Below are positions 25,944 to 34,447 of a DNA stretch of 64,000 nt, piece by piece (position 1 is the first letter of the stretch; every line of letters starts with the position of its first letter). The DNA comes from SYFY01 sp031385325 (GTDB lineage Bacteria > Pseudomonadota > Gammaproteobacteria > Pseudomonadales > Azotimanducaceae), in NCBI GenBank assembly GCA_031385325.1, contig JANNBJ010000044.1, forward strand, positions 31,014-95,013, given 5' to 3'. The translations under genes and the position numbers were made by a program. A model generated the notes under the pieces. It searched no databases and had not been told where the DNA came from. It saw only the letters and a list, made by a program, of their open reading frames with translations.

Positions 25944-27842
25944 TTAGCGCGAGGCCGAGGCTTGTTGCTGGGCTTGCCGCTTGTTGATCTCGTAGAGCTC
26001 AACAGCATCGAGACCACCATCGTTGTTGCGGTCGACCATCTTGAATCCCTGCACCAGACGTTTTTTCATGCCTTGGGGAAGTTCTTTCCAGGACAGTCTG
26101 CCGTCCATGTCATGGTCGAGGAAACCCACCCACTGATAGGTGTCGGCCAGCCCCTTGTCGTGGATCGGCTTGTCACTCGTCTCGTCGCGCCAGCTGTAAC
26201 TGACATTGCCGTACAGCATCTCGTCGCGCGACTGGAGGCCCCAGGGCACGGTTCGATTGGGGTCAGGATTGCGGGCGTTTCGGGTGGAGTTATCGTAGAT
26301 CGTCGTGTGGATGAGACGGCTGCCTGCCTCAACTTCGAGCGGAGTGTTGAACGCATACGTACGCTGCCAGTTGAAGTCGTAGTTTGGAACCGACAGAACC
26401 AGCTCGCGCCGGCCGTCCGGATGCAGCAGTTCGAATCGCGATGCCTTACCGCGGTAGTGGGCATGAGGCACCAGCGCAAAGATGGTCGCCGGTTTGTCGA
26501 ACTCGATGTACGCGCTCACGGGAAACGCCTCGTTGTTCGGCGGAATACTCAGTGTCGGATTGATGACGACGGCGTTGCGCAGGTAATTCGCTGGCTTTTC
26601 AGTGTCCTTGGCAAAGTACAGGCCGACACGGGAGTGGTCGGTGGTCACTTTCCCGTAAGGGGTGTAGTGCGTCTGGAACAGGAATTCCGTACCCGGTTGC
26701 ACGTACACACCGGTTCCCTTCGGCATCTCGGCGGATTCGTTGCCGGGTGCATAACCGATGATGTAGTTGTCGAATACGTTTTCACGTCCCTCAACGATCG
26801 GCACGCCGGGCTCCGAGGCACCCATGAGGATGTGATGCACGGCCGATCGATCGCCGGGAACGATGGTCGCCGCGCGTACCCAGACAGCTTTTTCGAGGGG
26901 ATTGGCGACCCTTGGGAACTGATAGTCGACGACGCCAGTCGCGGGCAGCGTAAAAGCTGGAAGATCGATGATCAGATCCGGTTTGCCGAGCGGCCACTCT
27001 TCGTAGGCTACCGGCGCAGCGGCCAGAGGATCAACACCTTCACCCCGTGGACTGCCGGCTTCTGCCCAGGTGATCAGTGTGCGTAGGTCGTCACGCGACA
27101 GCGTTCGATCGTGCTGGAAGCTGCCGGACTCGGGGTCTGCATGCCATGGCGGCATTCGCTTGGTCCGCAGCACTTCGCGAATCATCGGCGCAAATCCTTT
27201 GACCATGTCGTAACTGGTCATGGCCCATGGCGCGATGCCACCTGTGGTATGGCAGATAGCACAGTTTTTTCGCAGGATCGGCGCGACATCGGCGGTGTAG
27301 GTGACCGTCGTGTCGACCGGCTCGAAATCGATAGCGCACGATGTGGCGGCCGGCTTCGAGACGGGTGCTGCCTTGCCTGCGGTCTGGCTCTCGATGGCTT
27401 GCGTCAGATCGCCGACTTGGCCTCGCCAGATCACGGACCAGGTGTTGGTATCAACCAGCATGGTCTCACCGGCGGATTTGAAACCCAATGCTGCGCCGAT
27501 GAGTTGAGTTGAATCGGCGAGTATCGGCGCGGTGACACCTTGTGCCAGCGCGGCCTTGTTGAGCGCGGCGCGGGTGTTATCACGCTCGCTGTTGATGAGC
27601 AGGATTCTGGCGCCCAGGCTGGTGACCTTTTCCTGCGCGGTTGCCAACGAGCGGAACGCACCGCTTGCTGAATCACACTGGCTGCCATGGGCAACCAGGG
27701 CCACGAGTTTGACATCGGCCTGGTAGTACAGCTCCTGCGCCTTGCCGTTGTGATCCAGCAATACGAAGTTGTCGAGAGGCAGGGCGGAGCTGATGGCGAG
27801 TGTTGGTAATAACAAGACCAACCCGAGGAGAGATCTGTACAT
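25944..27842 (-). CDS. Secreted redoxin / monohaem c / PHM-like copper monooxygenase / EF-hand protein
   Basis: The protein has 632 residues with a signal peptide (about 1-19). Residues 20-150 resemble a thioredoxin-fold redoxin, but only one Cys (SQCDSA) is in the expected place. Residues 180-280 hold one haem c site (CAICH) with a distal-methionine candidate in KRMPPWHAD. Residues 290-560 look like the two-copper ascorbate-dependent monooxygenase fold: VHHILMG (His-His), QTHYTPYG (third CuA-type His), HAHYRG (CuB-type HxH) and DEMLYG (Met ligand candidate). Two EF-hand loops close the protein (DHDMDGRLSWKE, DRNNDGGLDAVE). The family hydroxylates organic substrates using electrons delivered one at a time. 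A built-in haem could supply them. Substrate and compartment (periplasm or surface) are inferred. Confidence 0.85.
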   Translation of the reverse strand: MYRSLLGLVLLLPTLAISSALPLDNFVLLDHNGKAQELYYQADVKLVALVAHGSQCDSASGAFRSLATAQEKVTSLGARILLINSERDNTRAALNKAALAQGVTAPILADSTQLIGAALGFKSAGETMLVDTNTWSVIWRGQVGDLTQAIESQTAGKAAPVSKPAATSCAIDFEPVDTTVTYTADVAPILRKNCAICHTTGGIAPWAMTSYDMVKGFAPMIREVLRTKRMPPWHADPESGSFQHDRTLSRDDLRTLITWAEAGSPRGEGVDPLAAAPVAYEEWPLGKPDLIIDLPAFTLPATGVVDYQFPRVANPLEKAVWVRAATIVPGDRSAVHHILMGASEPGVPIVEGRENVFDNYIIGYAPGNESAEMPKGTGVYVQPGTEFLFQTHYTPYGKVTTDHSRVGLYFAKDTEKPANYLRNAVVINPTLSIPPNNEAFPVSAYIEFDKPATIFALVPHAHYRGKASRFELLHPDGRRELVLSVPNYDFNWQRTYAFNTPLEVEAGSRLIHTTIYDNSTRNARNPDPNRTVPWGLQSRDEMLYGNVSYSWRDETSDKPIHDKGLADTYQWVGFLDHDMDGRLSWKELPQGMKKRLVQGFKMVDRNNDGGLDAVELYEINKRQAQQQASASR

Positions 27843-28007
27843 GTCGTGGTTCCGATAGTGACTGCCGGGAGGATGTTAAGGGAATACCGATCAGTCCGCC
27901 CCTGCGACTTTTCGAAGTCGGCACATCCCTGCGCCGCGCGCGAAGGTCCAGAGGCACACGCTACCGGTGGTCAGGGGCATCGGTGTGGCACCACCAGCCG
28001 TAGCCGT

Positions 28008-31000
28008 TCAGACTCCTCGCCACAGATCGTTGAGTTTCCGACAGGTCATCGTCAGCATCGCGAACTCGCCACCCTGGGACTGGGTGAGATCCCGCACGAT
28101 CGCCTGCCAGTTCAGACGCTGTGAATCGTGATCCTGCAACCAGTCGTCCGCGCTCAGACCGCTGGCCGCTGACGATGCCGCCAGACGACTTTGTGCGGCG
28201 GTGACATCTTCGACGAGGATGTCGCGCTCCATGGCCTGCCAGTGGGTTGAAGGCTCTATCGCCAGCAATCTCTCGGCCAAGGCATCGAGTGCCAGTGCGT
28301 CGCCAAGTGTGGTGTGGTGATCTGCCACAACGGCGACGTCGAGGTGTCCCGTGGCGGCGGCATCACCGATGGCGAAGGCAGTCACCCAGGCCGATGCTTC
28401 CGCCGTGCGGGTTGCCAGTTCGCAGCTCACGCCGGCAGCCTGCCAGGCGTCGATTCGCGCTCGGGCCTGCGCTGCACGCGACGGTCCGAGCAGGGTCAGA
28501 CGGCGGTCATTGATAGCAGTCAATACCGGCGCAAACTCCGCCGCCAGTGAGTTTATGGAGCCTGTAGCTCGACGATTCCGCAGCAGCCAGCGAGTGGCAT
28601 GGCGGGCCACTTCGAGCAGCTCCAGGCGCATTGCCGACTTGACCTGCGCGGTTGAGTTTTCCCGTTCGATGTCGAGCCAGTGGGTCTGCAACTCCAGGCA
28701 ACGATATGCCGCAAAGAAGGCACGAGCTACTTCGTCGACAGTACCTCCAACCATTTCACGCAGGTGCATCAGGGACGTGATACCAAGGTGGTGCACGATG
28801 ACATTGGCGGCCTGGGTGGCAATGATCTGGGTGCGCAGTCGATGGCGTTGCAGTTCGCGACCGAACTGGGTAACCATCGAATCAGGGAAAGCAGAGTGCA
28901 ATAAAGCGCAGGCAGCGGGATCACTGGCAAAGTTGCCTTCAACCAGTTCTCGCTTGATGTTCATCTTGGCGTAAGCCACGAGCACGGCGAGTTCCGGTCG
29001 GGTCAAGACCCGGCCGTGCCGGGCTCGCTCCTGCAAGTGCGCATCATCCGGCAGACCTTCAAGCGTGCGGTTCAATCCCATGTCACGCTCGAGGGCGATG
29101 ATGAATCGTCGGTATTCATCCTGGCGATGCAGGCTGTGCTGTTCGGCCAGCGAAATGGTGAGGGTCTGCTGGTCGTTGTTGTAGAGGACCAGATCGGCGA
29201 CTTCGCCGGTCATGTCGAGGAGAATCCGGTTGCGGTGTTTGAGGGTCAGCTCGCCCGAAGCGACCAGTTCATTAAGCAGGATCTTGATGTTGACCTCATG
29301 GTCGGAGCAGTCCACTCCCGCGGAGTTGTCGATGAAATCGGTGTTCAGCCGTCCGCCCATTTCGTCGAAGGCAACTCGCGCGGCCTGCGTCAGCCCAAGG
29401 TTGCCACCTTCACCGATTACCCGACAGCGTAGTTCTGTGGCATCCACACGTACACTATCGTTGGCACGATCGCCCACGTGTTCATGGGTCTCGTGAGCCG
29501 CCTTGATGTAGGTGCCGATTCCCCCGTTCCAGAGCAGATCGATGGGTGCCTTGAGCAGTTCATGAATGAGTTCATCAGGCGACAGTGTGTCTGCATCGAG
29601 TGCAAAGCGCGCACGCATTTCCTGTGTAATCGCGATGCTCTTGACGTCCCGCCCGAACACACCACCACCGGCAGAAATCAGGGCTTCGTTGTAGTCTGCC
29701 CAGGTTGATCGATCAAGACTGAACAGACGGCTGCGTTCCTGATGTGCAACCTGAGTGTCCGGATACGGATCGATGAAAATGTGCTGATGATTGAAAGCCG
29801 CCACCAGGGCGATGGCGTTCGACAGGAGCATGCCGTTGCCAAAAACGTCGCCGGCCATGTCGCCGATGCCCAGCACTGTGGTCTGCTCGTTCTGCACGTC
29901 GATGCCAAGTTCGGCGAAGTGGCGACTTACTGATATCCAACCCCCGCGTGCGGTGATTCCCATCTGTTTGTGATCGTAGCCGTTGGATCCGCCCGAGGCG
30001 AAGGCATCTCCCAGCCAGAAGCTGCGCGCCATGGAGATACTGTTGGCGAGGTCCGAAAACGTCGCGGTACCCTTGTCGGCGGCGACCACCAGGTAGGGAT
30101 CATCACCATCGTGGCAGCGTGTTCGTTCCGGATGTTGGACGACACCGTTGACGATATTGTCAGTGACATCCAGAAGCCCACCGACAAAATCGGCGTAACA
30201 TCGTTTGCCTTCATTCAGGCGGTCAGCCGGATTCGGATCGCGGACGACAAAGCCACCTTTGGCACCGGTAGGGACGATCACGGCATTCTTGACCGTTTGT
30301 GCCTTGACCAGGCCGAGTACTTCGGTGCGATAGTCTTCATGACGATCGGACCAGCGCAGGCCACCGCGAGCGATTGGACCACCGCGCAGATGCAGACCCT
30401 CGACGTGTGGCGCACTGATGAAAATCTCGTGTGCAGGAATTGGCGAGGGCACCTGGGCGATCCGACTCGGCGCCAGCTTCAAGGCGATCACCTTGCGACC
30501 AGTCCGATAGAAGTTGGTGCGATCCGTCGCCAGCATGAGTTCGAGCAACCGGCGCAGCGCGCGATCTTCGTTCAATACAACAACACTGTCCGTGTAGCGG
30601 ATGAAACCGGCTTCCAGTTGATCCAGCGAATCACCGTCGTAGTCGGGGTCAAAACGGGCCGCAAAAATCCGGCAGAGCTGGGTTGCAGCCTCTGGATGTT
30701 TGCCCAGGGTATCGGCCGTAAAATCCTGGCTGAAGCCGAATCTGAGTTGTTTGTTGTAACGTGCATACGCACGCAACACGGCGATCCAGTCGACGGGCAG
30801 GTTGGCGGCCAGCAAGAGCTGGTTGAAGCGATCGTTTTCCGCGTCGCGGAACCAGATTCTGGTCATGGCCTGGGCAAATCGGTCGGAGCTGACCGCCAGG
30901 TCAACGGGGGCACAGTAGTGGACCAGGAAGTCCTGCAGATGGATCGGTTTGCTACCTGCCTGATTGACGATCTGTGAGGTCTCCGTATCAACCCGAAGGC

Positions 31001-32738
31001 CCATGTTCTCGAGTGCGGGAATCACATCCGACAGCGGTAACGCGGTATGCGCGTGATACAGCTTGATGTGGAAAGCGTTTGATTTTTCTTCCGGTCGTCG
31101 ATACAGCTGGGTGACCAGAGGCGTTGACTCGGAGACTTGCTCGAGGCGAACGATGTCGTCGATGGCACTTCTGGCGGCGTAGGTCTCGCGGTACCCCGCC
31201 GCAAAACCCGCCGCGTATTTGCGTACCAGCAGTCTGCCCTGGCTTTCTCCAAATGCACTTTCTGCCTGACTGGTCAGCTCTGCCACCCAGTCGTGTGTCA
31301 TGGCGATGATCTGCTGCTCGATCTGCCGTGTCTCGACGAACCGTTGTGCCCCTGGTTGAACTCGCAAGGTGAAATGCAGGCGAACCAGAATCGACTCTGA
31401 GAAATAGGGTTGATACTCCGCGTGGGTGGCACCGAAGGTACTGACCAGCAGACTCTGCACCCGCTCGCGGATATTTGTGTTATAGAGATCGCGTGGCAGG
31501 AACACCAGGCAGGTGACAAACAGGCCGTACCGATCGGTGCGTGTGAACACCCGGGTATGTCGCCGTTCGTGAATGTGCGTGATGGCGAGGGCTTGTTGAA
31601 ACAGCTCGTCTTCGCTGATCTGCAGCAGTTCATCTCGTGGGTAGGTGGCCAGCACCTGGGCCAGCACCTTGCCGTCAAAGCCGTTCGGGTCGAGCGCCGA
31701 TCGCGCCACGATGCCGTTCAGTTTGCTGCGAACGGTTGGAATACTGTTCGGATGTTCGAGATAGACCCTGGAGGTATAGAGGCCGAGGAATCCCCATTCC
31801 CCGGTCACCCGGCCGTGTTCATCCATCAGTCTCAAACCGACGTAGTCCGGATAGGCGGGCCGGTGCACACGCGAGAGGGTGCCGGATTTGGAAAACGACA
31901 GCAGGTCTGGCTCCAGCAGGAAAGCCTGCGTTTGCGCAGGTTGTTGTGAGAGGCGCCGCTCGGATGCAGGGCCGCGCAGTCGAAGGACACCGAGCGTTGA
32001 TTCAGGCACCTGGACAATGGTGTCGTCGATGTAGCGGAATTCACGGTAACCGAGAAAGGTAAAGTGGTTGTCGCCCAGCCAGCGCAGGAAGTCGATGGCT
32101 TCGATTTGCTGCACAGTCACCGGCAAGGACTGCAGATGACTGATCCACTCGTCGAGGCGGGCGCGCATCGCCGGAAAATCGGTGACACACGCCCTGACGT
32201 CCCGTAGCGCGTGTTCGATCAGTTCGGTGAGCCCGGCGAGCTCGGAATCGGGCAAGCGGTCGATCTCGGCGTGAATGAACAGCTCGCGCGCCTCGGAAGA
32301 TGGTTCCCGCGTCAGCCCGATGAGATCGCCGTGTGGGTTCCGCGTCGTCGTGTACACGACATTGTTGAAGTAGTGCGCAGTGACGCCGCATTGGGCCAGC
32401 ACCATCAACAGTGAATCGACGACAAACGGCATGTCCGGCGAGATGACTCGCAGCGTGGTGTGCGTTGAGTGCCATCCGTCGCGGGCGTGGGATGAGTTGC
32501 AGACCAGCACTCGGGCACTCCCGGTGGGTCGTGCTGAAAACAGGCGCCAGTTCTCGATGGTTACGCCAACGTCGTCATTGATCGAGCGTCCGGCCAGGTC
32601 CTCGTCAGGCGATTTCGCCCAGAACAGCTGCGCAAAGGCGCCCGCCAATGTGCGCTCGTCGGTGGCCAGGCGCTGCGCGATCCCCCGGGCCACCAGATCC
32701 GCATGACCTGGTAACGTCGGGTTGGTTGCGTGATTCAT
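28008..32738 (-). CDS. gdhB: Large NAD-dependent glutamate dehydrogenase
   Basis: The protein has 1576 residues, the normal size of the 180-kDa bacterial class (Streptomyces/Pseudomonas type). It oxidises glutamate to 2-oxoglutarate and ammonia with NAD. An N-terminal regulatory region with ACT-like stretches (DMPFVVDSLLMVLAQCGVTA) occupies about the first 700 residues. The catalytic core follows, with GGPIARGGLRWSDR, VPTGAKGGFVVRD (lysine site) and the nucleotide-binding GIGDMAGDVFGNGML. A helical C-terminal domain ends the protein. The gene is monocistronic in appearance, with 165 bp before the next minus-strand gene. Together with gdhA at the left edge, the cell has both an assimilatory and a catabolic enzyme. 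Confidence 0.97.
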   Translation of the reverse strand: MNHATNPTLPGHADLVARGIAQRLATDERTLAGAFAQLFWAKSPDEDLAGRSINDDVGVTIENWRLFSARPTGSARVLVCNSSHARDGWHSTHTTLRVISPDMPFVVDSLLMVLAQCGVTAHYFNNVVYTTTRNPHGDLIGLTREPSSEARELFIHAEIDRLPDSELAGLTELIEHALRDVRACVTDFPAMRARLDEWISHLQSLPVTVQQIEAIDFLRWLGDNHFTFLGYREFRYIDDTIVQVPESTLGVLRLRGPASERRLSQQPAQTQAFLLEPDLLSFSKSGTLSRVHRPAYPDYVGLRLMDEHGRVTGEWGFLGLYTSRVYLEHPNSIPTVRSKLNGIVARSALDPNGFDGKVLAQVLATYPRDELLQISEDELFQQALAITHIHERRHTRVFTRTDRYGLFVTCLVFLPRDLYNTNIRERVQSLLVSTFGATHAEYQPYFSESILVRLHFTLRVQPGAQRFVETRQIEQQIIAMTHDWVAELTSQAESAFGESQGRLLVRKYAAGFAAGYRETYAARSAIDDIVRLEQVSESTPLVTQLYRRPEEKSNAFHIKLYHAHTALPLSDVIPALENMGLRVDTETSQIVNQAGSKPIHLQDFLVHYCAPVDLAVSSDRFAQAMTRIWFRDAENDRFNQLLLAANLPVDWIAVLRAYARYNKQLRFGFSQDFTADTLGKHPEAATQLCRIFAARFDPDYDGDSLDQLEAGFIRYTDSVVVLNEDRALRRLLELMLATDRTNFYRTGRKVIALKLAPSRIAQVPSPIPAHEIFISAPHVEGLHLRGGPIARGGLRWSDRHEDYRTEVLGLVKAQTVKNAVIVPTGAKGGFVVRDPNPADRLNEGKRCYADFVGGLLDVTDNIVNGVVQHPERTRCHDGDDPYLVVAADKGTATFSDLANSISMARSFWLGDAFASGGSNGYDHKQMGITARGGWISVSRHFAELGIDVQNEQTTVLGIGDMAGDVFGNGMLLSNAIALVAAFNHQHIFIDPYPDTQVAHQERSRLFSLDRSTWADYNEALISAGGGVFGRDVKSIAITQEMRARFALDADTLSPDELIHELLKAPIDLLWNGGIGTYIKAAHETHEHVGDRANDSVRVDATELRCRVIGEGGNLGLTQAARVAFDEMGGRLNTDFIDNSAGVDCSDHEVNIKILLNELVASGELTLKHRNRILLDMTGEVADLVLYNNDQQTLTISLAEQHSLHRQDEYRRFIIALERDMGLNRTLEGLPDDAHLQERARHGRVLTRPELAVLVAYAKMNIKRELVEGNFASDPAACALLHSAFPDSMVTQFGRELQRHRLRTQIIATQAANVIVHHLGITSLMHLREMVGGTVDEVARAFFAAYRCLELQTHWLDIERENSTAQVKSAMRLELLEVARHATRWLLRNRRATGSINSLAAEFAPVLTAINDRRLTLLGPSRAAQARARIDAWQAAGVSCELATRTAEASAWVTAFAIGDAAATGHLDVAVVADHHTTLGDALALDALAERLLAIEPSTHWQAMERDILVEDVTAAQSRLAASSAASGLSADDWLQDHDSQRLNWQAIVRDLTQSQGGEFAMLTMTCRKLNDLWRGV

Positions 32739-32838
32739 CGCTCGATCCGTTTCCGTACGAAATAACCTGGAATGGTCGCACGCAGGCCATTTCGGAACTG
32801 TTCACTGCTTCAAAGCTGAGTGCAGCAAATTGCGCGGA

Positions 32839-33204
32839 CTATCCGGGCTGTCCTCGATCCCGATTCTCGAAATGTGTGTCGAGGAGAGGCTGGGTGAATT
32901 CCACCTCGATACCACCTACCGCATCGACGGCCTGCACAAATACCTGAAAATCCAGACGCACAAAGTGATCAACATGGACTGAAAACGCGTTGTTGAACAC
33001 AGCCTTGATCTTCGCCGCAACTGCATCCGTGTCTGCGGATTTCACGGCCGCTACCAGGATGATGACCAGTGTGCGCCCGCGTCGACGTTTCCTTTCCTGC
33101 ACCAGTGCGTCTTTGAACCGGAGACCAGGCAGTTCAGGTGGTGCCCAATGACCCGCTGTGGACGGATTGTGAGAAGGACATTTGCGGGTTGTGAAACGGG
33201 ACAC
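32839..33204 (-). pseudogene. Relic of a LytR-CpsA-Psr (LCP) family gene
   Basis: Minus-strand translation from about 33030 to 32878 gives a segment (VHVDHFVRLDFQVFVQAVDA followed by VGGIEVEF) that matches the conserved core of LCP glycopolymer transferases, which attach glycans to cell-wall carriers. The stop follows about 15 residues later, before the catalytic arginines expected in a family member of about 300 residues, and the upstream 60 residues do not resemble the family. I read it as a decayed fragment inside the 533-bp spacer between the NAD-glutamate dehydrogenase and a glycosyltransferase-like gene. The rest of that spacer shows nothing else. The alternative is a chance open frame, but the local similarity is strong by eye. 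Confidence 0.5.
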
Positions 33205-33271
33205 GCATTCAACACGCCTGTGTCACGAAGCTGGCGGGTGGATCGGGTCCAGGTGCCGGTGATACGGCACA

Positions 33272-34447
33272 ATGCCCGCAATCATGCGATTGCCCGAACA
33301 TCAGGTCCTCAACTCCGCGCGTCTGCGGGTCACCGTGTATCCGACGGACGTCTCTGACTATACCGCGCAAGTGTATGCCGGCCTGTTTGAGCTGGCAGCA
33401 CGGGGGGAACTTTCGTTGTCCGTTCGACGGTGTACTGATCGTCGACTGTTTGCACCGTACACGGTTTACCTTGAGGTCGACGCGCCGGGGCTGAGCACTC
33501 CGCAACGCCTGCTGATCGATCTGATCGATAGCGCGAAGTTGCAGGCACCGCAAACACTGTCCCTGGTGGATTGTTATGCGAAACGAAGTTTGCGGGCGAC
33601 GACCGGTACAGGAACCTCTGCGGTTCGCTTTGTCCCATTCGGTTTGCACTATGCATCGCGCAGCGCATCCATGTCCGCGCGACAACAGGCCAGATTGCAT
33701 TGGCGAGCGGCTTATCGAGGCGGCCAGTCTTATGGGCTGCGGCAGAAAGTTGATAGCGCGATGCAGGCGGGATATCGATTGATCAGGCGCCGCACTGCGT
33801 TTTCTCCGACGGCACCGATGCACATTGCGGCGTTTGAAGGCGCCTTAGCCGCGAAGACACCACAGATCTTTTTTTCGACACGCGTGTATGGACCGGAGGA
33901 AGCGCCGTTTGCGCCGGATCGCGAAGCGGCCAACGAAACTCGCGTGGCGCTGGTTCGGGCATTGCGCTCAACCTTTGGTGACCACTTTGTTGGGGGATTG
34001 CGCCCATCGAAGCATGCCTTTGATCACTACGCCGATTGTGTTGTCGTGAATCCGGACAATCGCTCCTGGCACCACAACAGCGGATTGGCCTCGCTCATCC
34101 ATGTGAACAGCGCCGGTCTGCATGGATCCACTGGCTGGAAATTTGCTGAAGCCCTGGCGCAGTCGAGTTGCCTTGTCAGTGAACCGAGCCTGGACCGCCA
34201 ACCCGCGCCTTGCCGGGACGGCGAACACTATCTGGCTTTCACCTCGGTTGATCAGTGCATTGCGCACTGTGAAAGCCTGCTGCAGGGTGCTTCTCGCGCG
34301 AATGAGCTGCGGGAAAACGGCCACCTCTACTATCAGCGTCATGTTCGTCCAGAGGCGTTGATGCGAGCGTGCCTGCGCAATGCGCTGGTCGACGTCGGTG
34401 CAGCATCGTCGTCAAGCGTCGGCGAGAAGTCGGTCGATGGAGGCTGA
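33272..34447 (+). CDS. Glycosyltransferase-like protein (GT-B C-terminal pattern)
   Basis: The protein has 391 residues and no signal peptide. The N-terminal half is not recognisable. The C-terminal third shows the layout of group-1 glycosyltransferases: GSTGWKFAEALAQSSCLVSE followed by DGEHYLAFTSVDQCIAHCES and a helix ending in ENGHLYYQRHV. This resembles the nucleotide-sugar half of spore-coat or DUF3880-like glycosyltransferases, so a sugar-transfer role is likely but the substrate is unknown. Starts at ATG 33272 or 33284 are possible and neither has a clear ribosome site. The last 11 bases overlap the start of the secreted LamG-type gene, suggesting coupling. Nearby LCP-type relics fit a glycan theme. 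Confidence 0.6.
   Translation: MPAIMRLPEHQVLNSARLRVTVYPTDVSDYTAQVYAGLFELAARGELSLSVRRCTDRRLFAPYTVYLEVDAPGLSTPQRLLIDLIDSAKLQAPQTLSLVDCYAKRSLRATTGTGTSAVRFVPFGLHYASRSASMSARQQARLHWRAAYRGGQSYGLRQKVDSAMQAGYRLIRRRTAFSPTAPMHIAAFEGALAAKTPQIFFSTRVYGPEEAPFAPDREAANETRVALVRALRSTFGDHFVGGLRPSKHAFDHYADCVVVNPDNRSWHHNSGLASLIHVNSAGLHGSTGWKFAEALAQSSCLVSEPSLDRQPAPCRDGEHYLAFTSVDQCIAHCESLLQGASRANELRENGHLYYQRHVRPEALMRACLRNALVDVGAASSSSVGEKSVDGG

Noticed and set aside
25962..27086. A 374-residue plus-strand frame under the copper monooxygenase gene.
   Set aside because: Antisense to a protein with clear domains; no independent evidence.
29970..30977. A 335-residue plus-strand frame inside the NAD-glutamate dehydrogenase.
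   Set aside because: Antisense shadow of a conserved catalytic region.
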